Shown here: positions 5,186-10,348 of the stretch, piece after piece
How the letters are laid out: each line of letters opens with the position of its first letter
Position numbering within the stretch: the stretch's first letter is position 1
Source: Clostridia bacterium
Lineage (GTDB): Bacteria; Bacillota; Clostridia; Oscillospirales; Acutalibacteraceae
DNA length: 10,348 nt
Direction: 5' to 3'
Assembly: GCA_017519685.1 (NCBI GenBank)
Contig: JAFWRV010000381.1
Span: 1 to 10,348 of the forward strand
Notes under the pieces: model-generated
Database searches by the model: none
Seen by the model: the letters and a program-made list of their open reading frames with translations, nothing else
Told to the model about the DNA's origin: nothing
Position numbers and translations under genes: made by a program

Positions 5186-6246
5186 AAAATGCAGAGTTTT
5201 TTGAGGCGGTTGCCGCGATGGCGCGCGAAAAAGGAGTTTCAAAGGAAGCCATTTTTGACGCGATATCAAAGTCTGTAATCACATCTGTAAAAAGAGACTA
5301 CGGCGATAAGGATATCGTTTTTTGCGAAATAGATCCGGAAAAGACCACTTTCCGCGTCTTTCTCAGAAAGACTGTTGTTGAGGAAGTTACCGATCCCGAC
5401 TCCGAAGTCAGTCTTGAAGACGCGCAGAAAAAGAGAAAGAGAATCAAAGTCGGCGACACAATGGACTTTGAGCTCAACACAAAGAGCGTCAGCCGTATAG
5501 CGGCGGTCAAGGGCAAGCACCTTATACGCCAGAATGTCGGCGACGCCGAGCAGGAGCGTAAGAGAGAAGAACTCCAGAGCAAGAATCAGGAGATTGCCAC
5601 CGCCAAGATTATAAGAGTCGATCCGGTAACTCTCGACGCTCAGATAGAAATAGGCAAAATCGTTGAACGCCTTCCGAGAGCGGAGCAGCTCCCGAATGAC
5701 AATTTCAAAGAGGGCGACACCGTCAAGGTCTTTATCTCCGATATCAAGGAAGGAACCAAAGGACCCAAGGCGATGGTATCAAGAACACATCAGGGTCTTG
5801 TAAAAAGACTGCTTGAAATTGAGGTGCCCGAAATTTTCGACGGCACTGTTGAAATAAGATCGATATCCCGTGAAGCGGGTTCAAGAAGCAAAATCGCGGT
5901 TTATTCATCCGATGAAAACGTTGATCCCGTCGGCGCCTGCATAGGCCAGAAGGGCGCGAGAATCAACCGTATAGTCGAAGCGCTCGGCGGCGAAAAGATT
6001 GATGTTATCACTTACAGCGACGACCCGGCGGAATATGTTGCCGCGGCGCTTGCTCCCGCGAAGATTATTTCCGTTGAGATTCTCAGCGAAAGCGAACGCA
6101 CCTGCAGGGTCACGGTTCCCAACAATCAGCTTTCTCTTGCCATAGGCAATAAGGGACAGAACGCCCGCCTCGCCGCAAGACTTACCGGCTGGAAGATTGA
6201 TATAAAGCCCGAATTTGAAGAACCCGTCATTAATTTTGATGATTGA
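5182..6246 (+). CDS. nusA: Transcription elongation/termination factor NusA
   Basis: NusA binds RNA polymerase and modulates pausing, termination and antitermination. At 354 aa it is the short Firmicutes form, which lacks the C-terminal acidic repeats of E. coli NusA. Domains in order are the RNAP-binding N-domain (about 1-125), the S1 fold (about 135-200), KH1 with GQKG at 255-258 (CIGQKGARINRI), and KH2 with GNKG at 322-325 (AIGNKGQNARLAARLTGW). It overlaps rimP by 4 nt (ATGA), with GGAAG upstream inside rimP. The next gene, ylxR, starts 14 nt after its stop. It may regulate its own operon through the leader hairpin near 4634; this is inference. Confidence 0.97.
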   Translation: MKNAEFFEAVAAMAREKGVSKEAIFDAISKSVITSVKRDYGDKDIVFCEIDPEKTTFRVFLRKTVVEEVTDPDSEVSLEDAQKKRKRIKVGDTMDFELNTKSVSRIAAVKGKHLIRQNVGDAEQERKREELQSKNQEIATAKIIRVDPVTLDAQIEIGKIVERLPRAEQLPNDNFKEGDTVKVFISDIKEGTKGPKAMVSRTHQGLVKRLLEIEVPEIFDGTVEIRSISREAGSRSKIAVYSSDENVDPVGACIGQKGARINRIVEALGGEKIDVITYSDDPAEYVAAALAPAKIISVEILSESERTCRVTVPNNQLSLAIGNKGQNARLAARLTGWKIDIKPEFEEPVINFDD

Positions 6247-6260
6247 CGAAGGAGAATAAT

Positions 6261-6530
6261 ATGCCTGTTCATCGCAGTGTTCCAATGAGAAAATGTACCG
6301 GCTGCAACGAAATGAAGCCCAAAAAGGAGCTCGTCAGAGTTGTCAGAAGCCCCGAAGGCGAGGTTTCGCTTGACCTGACCGGGAAAAAATCCGGCAGGGG
6401 AGCTTATGTCTGCCGTGACATAAACTGCCTGAGAAAAGCGAAAAAAGCAAAGAGATTCGAGCACGCATTTTCTTGTGAAATACCCGATGAGGTCTATGAG
6501 AAAATGGAGGAAGAATTAAAAGATGGATGA
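6261..6530 (+). CDS. ylxR: YlxR family RNA-binding protein (DUF448, RNase P modulator RnpM)
   Basis: This is a basic 89-aa protein of the YlxR family. Family members bind RNA, and Bacillus YlxR has been linked to RNase P activity. The N-terminal MRKCTGCNEMKPKKELVRVVR carries C12 and C15. GRGAYVCRDINC carries C51 and C56 and is followed by the basic KAKKAKRFEHAF. The start is chosen at ATG 6261 because AAGGAG lies 6 nt upstream. An in-frame TTG at 6243 would sit before that site and overlap the nusA stop. The gene lies in its conserved place between nusA and ylxQ and overlaps ylxQ by 8 nt. The family is certain; the cellular role in this organism is inferred. Confidence 0.95.
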   Translation: MPVHRSVPMRKCTGCNEMKPKKELVRVVRSPEGEVSLDLTGKKSGRGAYVCRDINCLRKAKKAKRFEHAFSCEIPDEVYEKMEEELKDG

Positions 6531-6852
6531 AAAAAAGCTTCTTTCACTTCTCGGACTATGCCGTAAAGCGGGCAGGCTGCAATGCGGACACGACAGTTGT
6601 ATAGAGGCGATAAGAAAAAAGAGCGCGGAGCTGTGTCTGCTGAGCAGCGATTCTTCAGAAAGACTTAAAAACGAAATAGAAAAAGAGATATCTTATACTA
6701 AAAAGAAAATACCTGTCAGGCCGGTAAATTCCGATATGGTTGAAATCGGCAGGGCTGTGGGACTGAAATCCGCCGTGCTTACCGTCAGTGACGAGGGTTT
6801 TGCCAAAGCTTTACTTAAACTGACGGATACCGAAGAGGAGGTCAACGAATGA
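6523..6852 (+). CDS. ylxQ: L7Ae-like ribosomal/kink-turn binding protein YlxQ
   Basis: This 109-aa protein is of the L7Ae/L30e fold, whose bacterial members (YlxQ, YbxF) bind kink-turn RNAs or are minor ribosome-associated proteins. Seen features are the N-terminal [20 protein letters not shown], the central [18 protein letters not shown], and the C-terminal [24 protein letters not shown]. This is the order expected for the fold. It starts inside the end of ylxR (8-nt overlap) with GGAGGAAG about 9 nt upstream. It ends in an ATGA overlap with infB. The tail TDTEEEVNE is acidic. Its position in the operon is the best support for the name, and the RNA target is unknown. Confidence 0.93.
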   Translation: MDEKKLLSLLGLCRKAGRLQCGHDSCIEAIRKKSAELCLLSSDSSERLKNEIEKEISYTKKKIPVRPVNSDMVEIGRAVGLKSAVLTVSDEGFAKALLKLTDTEEEVNE

Positions 6853-9404
6853 TTACAAAATATAAAGTTCAGGATGTTGCCAAAGATCTGAATGTTAAAC
6901 CCAATGAGGTTATTGAGGTGCTTTCGAAATATTTCGAGGGCAAGAAAGCGCGTACCACCGTGCTTGAGCCCGACGAGCTTGACATCGTTTTTGAAACTTA
7001 TACCAAAAAAACCGAGGTCGAGAGTCTTGACGCGTATTTTGAAATGACATCCGGAATTCCCGCCGCGGAAGAAAAGCCGGCTGCTAAAGAAGAAAAAGCG
7101 GAAAAGGCGGAAGAAAAGGCGGAGGAGAAGAAGCCCGCGTCAAAGAAATCCGCGGAGAAAAAGACAGCGGAGAATAAAGAGGAAACCGAAAAGAAACCCG
7201 CTGAAAAGAAGACTGCCGCGAAGAAAGAGGAAGAGGCAAAGAAGCCTGCGGAGAAGGCAGCCGGAAAGAAGGAGGAAGAGGCAAAGAAACCCGCTTCATC
7301 CGAACAGCCGGTCAGAAAAGAGTCAAGATCCAAAATGCCTCTTATGCCCGACAGACCCGTCAAGCCGGCAGGGGATAAGGCGAAGAAGAAGGAGCAGAAG
7401 CCCGTTCAGCCGAGAACCAAGGGCGAGCAGACCACCGTCAATCTCCGTCAGAGCAATGTAAATCTTGATAAATATAACGAGAAATATGAGAACATCGCGC
7501 ACGCCAATACCTCGAGCGCTATGGAAAAGGGACCATTCAAGCAGAAGATAAATCAGAAGAGCAAGCATTATAATAAGAAGGGCAACCGTCAGGGCAAGAA
7601 AGAAACAGAGAAAGAACGCCTTGCGAGAATTGCCGCGGAGAGAGCAAAGAAGCCTCAGCTTCAGCTCAAGATACCCGATGAGATTACAGTCGGCGAACTT
7701 GCGTCAATGCTCAAGATGACGGCAGCCGAGGTTATCAAGAAACTGTTTACTCTCGGTCAGATGGCGGCAATCAACGACGTGCTTGATTATGACACGGCGG
7801 CAATAGTTGCCGAGGAGCTCGGCGCGAAGGTCGAGAAACTTGTTGTCGTAACAATAGAAGACCGTATTATCGATGACAGCGAAGACGATGAGAAAGATCT
7901 TGTCAAGAGAGATCCCGTTGTCGTTGTTATGGGACACGTTGACCACGGCAAGACTTCGCTTCTTGACGCTATCAGAAACACTTCTGTAACATCGGGCGAG
8001 GCAGGCGGTATCACTCAGCACATCGGCGCTTCGAGAGTTACTGTCAACGGCTCCGATATTACCTTCCTGGACACTCCCGGTCACGCCGCGTTCACCTCCA
8101 TGAGACTCAGAGGCGCGATGGCGACCGATATAGCCATTCTCGTAGTGGCGGCCGATGACGGTATTATGCCTCAGACAGTTGAAGCGATCAATCACGCCAA
8201 GGCCGCGGGAGTTCAGATTATAGTCGCTATCAATAAAATGGATAAGCCCGCCGCGAATCCCGACAGGGTTCTTCAGCAGCTTACCGAATATGAAATTGTT
8301 CCCGAAGACTGGGGCGGAGACACAATCTGTGTACCCGTTTCCGCGGTTACAAAGGAAGGAATAGACAAGCTTCTTGAAAGCGTGCTTCTTGTTGCCGAGG
8401 TTCAGGAGCTTAAAGCAAACCCGAACCGTTCCGCGAAGGGTGTCGTTATCGAGGCGCGTCTTGACAAGGGCAGAGGTCCCGTCACAACGCTGCTCGTTCA
8501 GAACGGTACTTTGAAATCCGGCGATATTATCGTTGCCGGTACCGCAGTCGGCAGAGTAAGGGTTATGACCGATGACAAAGGCCGCAAGGTCAATGAAGCG
8601 GGCCCGTCTGTTCCGGTTGAAATTATGGGTCTTGACGAAGTTCCCCAGGCAGGCGACGGTTTCAACGCGGTTAACGATGAACGTCTTGCGAGAGAACTTG
8701 TCGAGCAGAGAAAAGCAAAGGCAAAAGAGGAGCAGTTCAACGAATTCCAGAAAGTTACTCTTGAGAATCTCTTTGATTCAATCAAAGAGGGCGAGCTCAA
8801 GGATCTCGATATCATCATCAAAGCCGACGTTCAGGGATCGGCGGAAGCGGTCAAGCAGAGTCTTGTCAAGCTTTCCAATGACGAAGTCAGAGTCAAGGTC
8901 ATTCACTCCGGTGTCGGCGCGATCAATGAAAGCGACGTTATGCTCGCTAACGCCTCCAACGCCATCATTGTCGGCTTCAATGTCAGACCCGATAATGTCG
9001 CGTCGGAAACCGCCGAGCGTGACGGAGTTGAAATCAAATGTTACAGAGTCATTTATGACTGCATAAACGAAATAGAAGCCGCCATCAAAGGTATGCTTGC
9101 GCCCAAGTTCAGGGATGTTGATATCGGTAAGGCGGAGGTCCGTCAGATTGTCAAGATTTCATCTGTCGGCAATATCGCGGGCTGCCATGTGACAAGCGGC
9201 AAGGTTACAAAGAACGCAAAGGTAAGAGTTGTCCGCGACGGAATAGTCGTTACCGAGGACGATATCGCATCGCTTCGCAGATTCAAGGACGATGTCAAGG
9301 AAGTCGCGTCCGGATTTGACTGCGGAATCGGTCTTGAAAAATTCAACGATATCAAGGAAGGCGATGTATTCGAATTCTTTGTAACCGAAGAATACAGAGA
9401 TTGA
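6849..9404 (+). CDS. infB: Translation initiation factor IF-2
   Basis: IF-2 is the GTPase that brings fMet-tRNA to the 30S subunit and promotes subunit joining. At 851 aa it is full length. Residues 1-50 are an IF2 N-domain. Residues 72-150 are a Lys/Glu/Ala-rich linker, with more basic linker to about 270. A second IF2 N-domain spans about 276-333. The G domain has GHVDHGKT (362-369), GGIT (386-389), DTPGH (408-412), NKMD (462-465) and SAV (498-500). Domain II follows (about 525-615), then C1 (about 640-735) and C2 (about 745-851). The usual MRARG after DTPGHAAF is MRLRG here. The start has GAGGAGG 7 nt upstream and overlaps the ylxQ stop (ATGA). Confidence 0.98.
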   Translation: MITKYKVQDVAKDLNVKPNEVIEVLSKYFEGKKARTTVLEPDELDIVFETYTKKTEVESLDAYFEMTSGIPAAEEKPAAKEEKAEKAEEKAEEKKPASKKSAEKKTAENKEETEKKPAEKKTAAKKEEEAKKPAEKAAGKKEEEAKKPASSEQPVRKESRSKMPLMPDRPVKPAGDKAKKKEQKPVQPRTKGEQTTVNLRQSNVNLDKYNEKYENIAHANTSSAMEKGPFKQKINQKSKHYNKKGNRQGKKETEKERLARIAAERAKKPQLQLKIPDEITVGELASMLKMTAAEVIKKLFTLGQMAAINDVLDYDTAAIVAEELGAKVEKLVVVTIEDRIIDDSEDDEKDLVKRDPVVVVMGHVDHGKTSLLDAIRNTSVTSGEAGGITQHIGASRVTVNGSDITFLDTPGHAAFTSMRLRGAMATDIAILVVAADDGIMPQTVEAINHAKAAGVQIIVAINKMDKPAANPDRVLQQLTEYEIVPEDWGGDTICVPVSAVTKEGIDKLLESVLLVAEVQELKANPNRSAKGVVIEARLDKGRGPVTTLLVQNGTLKSGDIIVAGTAVGRVRVMTDDKGRKVNEAGPSVPVEIMGLDEVPQAGDGFNAVNDERLARELVEQRKAKAKEEQFNEFQKVTLENLFDSIKEGELKDLDIIIKADVQGSAEAVKQSLVKLSNDEVRVKVIHSGVGAINESDVMLANASNAIIVGFNVRPDNVASETAERDGVEIKCYRVIYDCINEIEAAIKGMLAPKFRDVDIGKAEVRQIVKISSVGNIAGCHVTSGKVTKNAKVRVVRDGIVVTEDDIASLRRFKDDVKEVASGFDCGIGLEKFNDIKEGDVFEFFVTEEYRD
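7062..7298 (+). repeat. Lys/Glu/Ala-rich low-complexity repeats in the infB linker
   Basis: Codons 72-150 of infB repeat imperfect units such as [11 protein letters not shown] and [10 protein letters not shown]; the last occurs twice about 15 residues apart (125-134 and 140-149) with nearly the same DNA. The stretch is a charged, probably disordered or helical linker. Such linkers vary in length between strains through repeat slippage. It also creates long Ser/Phe-rich shadow frames on the other strand. Confidence 0.75.
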
Positions 9405-9417
9405 CAGAGGTTTTAAA

Positions 9418-9783
9418 ATGGCCGGTTATAAAACAGACAGAGTGTCTGAAGACATCAAAAGAGAAATAGCCGCTATGATACGCGAGCTCAAGGACCCGCG
9501 TATTCAGGGAATGCTGACCGTTGTCAATGTCGATGTCAGTTCCGACGCTTCCTACGCGAAGGTTTATGTCAGCGCGATGGAGGGTATCGAAACGGCGAAA
9601 ACGGCAGTCAAAGGTCTTACGAGCGCGACGGGATATATCCGCCGTGAAATAGGCAAGCGGCTTCATCTCAGAAAAACCCCCGAGCTTAAATTCATAGCCG
9701 ATGATTCCATAGAAAAGGGAATGGAAATCACCGGACTGCTGAACAGTATTGTTAAAACCGAGGAAGAAACGGATGAGAATTAA
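9418..9783 (+). CDS. rbfA: 30S ribosome-binding factor RbfA
   Basis: RbfA is a small KH-fold protein that binds the 30S neck near helix 44/45 during late 16S rRNA maturation and cold adaptation. It is 121 aa, the normal size. Typical features are the N-terminal KTDRVSEDIKREIAAMIRE, then LKDPRIQGMLTVVNVDVSSD, AKVYVSAM, and the C-terminal GYIRREIGKRLHLRKTPELK and DDSIEKGMEI. The ATG follows AGAGG by 7 nt and lies 13 nt after the infB stop. Its last 11 nt overlap the start of the DHH gene. The order infB-rbfA-DHH is standard in Firmicutes. Confidence 0.97.
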   Translation: MAGYKTDRVSEDIKREIAAMIRELKDPRIQGMLTVVNVDVSSDASYAKVYVSAMEGIETAKTAVKGLTSATGYIRREIGKRLHLRKTPELKFIADDSIEKGMEITGLLNSIVKTEEETDEN

Positions 9784-10348
9784 CCTTCAGGAAACAGCTG
9801 AATATTTTTTGAATAACGATAATTTTCTTCTGCTGTGTCACGAGTCACCCGACGGTGATACGGTGGGCAGTGCCACCGCGCTTGCTCACGCGCTGAACGC
9901 AGGCGGCAAGAAGGTTAACATTCTGTGCTCAGACACGTTCACGAAAGATTTTGAGTTTATGTTTGAAGGACTTGAACTTTCGCAGGATGCCTGTGAGCAC
10001 ATTGTTGCCGTTGATGTGGCGGATCCGAGACTTCTCGGCCGTGAATATGAGGCGCTTTACGCCGACAAGGTCGAGGTCTGTATAGACCATCACGCTTCAA
10101 ATGTGATTTATGCCGCGAAAACTTATCTTGAACCGGATTCCGCTTCGGCGGCGGAGATGGTGTATCTTCTCCTGGAAGAAATGAAAGCGGAAATAACTCC
10201 GGTGATTGCCTCGTGCCTTTTCACGGGCGTTTCAACCGATACGGGATGTTTCAGGTTTTCAAACACAACGGTGAGAACATTTCAGATTGCCGCAAAGCTT
10301 GTTGAATACGGCGCGGACAGTTATAATATTATTCAGACGTTTTTTGAA
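9773..10348 (+). CDS. DHH-family phosphoesterase, NrnA-like (5' part, runs off window)
   Basis: NrnA-type enzymes are Mn-dependent nanoRNases and pAp phosphatases that degrade very short RNA. The first 192 codons are visible and open to the edge. DHH-family motifs are all present: HESPDGDTVGS (H23, D27, D29), VDVADPR (D81), IDHH (D105, H106, H107), EPDSASAAEMVY, and TGVSTDTGCFRF (D156). The DHHA1 nucleic-acid-binding domain would lie beyond the window. The ATG overlaps the end of rbfA by 11 nt, with GAGGAAG as ribosome site inside rbfA. The fold and motifs are certain. Whether it is nanoRNase, pAp phosphatase or a c-di-AMP/pApA hydrolase cannot be told from this part. Confidence 0.93.
   Translation, partial: MRINLQETAEYFLNNDNFLLLCHESPDGDTVGSATALAHALNAGGKKVNILCSDTFTKDFEFMFEGLELSQDACEHIVAVDVADPRLLGREYEALYADKVEVCIDHHASNVIYAAKTYLEPDSASAAEMVYLLLEEMKAEITPVIASCLFTGVSTDTGCFRFSNTTVRTFQIAAKLVEYGADSYNIIQTFFE

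Noticed and set aside
6998..7363. Minus-strand open frame of 121 codons rich in Ser and Phe
   Set aside because: It is the antisense of the Lys/Glu repeats in infB; AAG/GAA codons read backwards give Phe, Leu and Ser. No ribosome site or family resemblance.
1..10348. tRNA, rRNA, CRISPR, insertion sequence or prophage signals
   Set aside because: None of the expected repeats, transposase motifs or RNA-gene signatures were seen on either strand.

Overview
The window looks like a chromosomal segment of an anaerobic, low-to-mid-GC Clostridia-type Firmicute, most likely near the Oscillospiraceae/Ruminococcaceae. This is an inference from three things: [FeFe]-hydrogenase maturation genes, the Firmicutes-type rimP-nusA-ylxR-ylxQ-infB-rbfA-DHH operon with a short NusA, and strong GGAGG-type ribosome binding sites. 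No mobile element, CRISPR array, tRNA or rRNA is visible.

Region 1 (1-1860, minus strand) is a hydrogenase-maturation operon. In transcription order it holds a small TM1266-family regulator, the radical-SAM maturase HydE, and the 5' part of HydG, which runs off the left edge. A near-consensus promoter (TTGACT-17-TATAAT) lies just upstream, with an inverted repeat centred on its -10 box. A strong intrinsic terminator sits between the regulator and the conserved part of hydE, inside hydE's longest reading frame. The operon may therefore be attenuated or dependent on translation.

Region 2 (1861-4576, plus strand) starts from a divergent promoter (TTGCAA-17-TATAAT). It encodes a PHP-domain protein in which several metal-ligand positions are substituted, then a roughly 175-nt leader, then the magnesium transporter MgtE. 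The leader holds a 30-codon open frame with an excellent Shine-Dalgarno, an 8-bp stem, and a terminator hairpin whose descending arm contains the mgtE ribosome binding site. This is the best candidate here for an undescribed regulatory element.

Region 3 (4577-10348, plus strand) is the conserved transcription/translation operon: rimP (30S maturation), nusA (elongation, termination and antitermination factor), ylxR and ylxQ (small RNA-binding proteins), infB (IF2), rbfA (30S cold-shock maturation) and the start of an NrnA-like DHH phosphoesterase. Most genes are separated by 0-14 nt or overlap (ATGA junctions), which suggests translational coupling. A promoter (TTGCTT-17-TATTAT) is followed by a leader with an 11-bp GCGA-capped hairpin, a possible attenuator. 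The genes couple ribosome small-subunit assembly, initiation and transcription elongation. Apart from the leaders, this region is ordinary housekeeping DNA.
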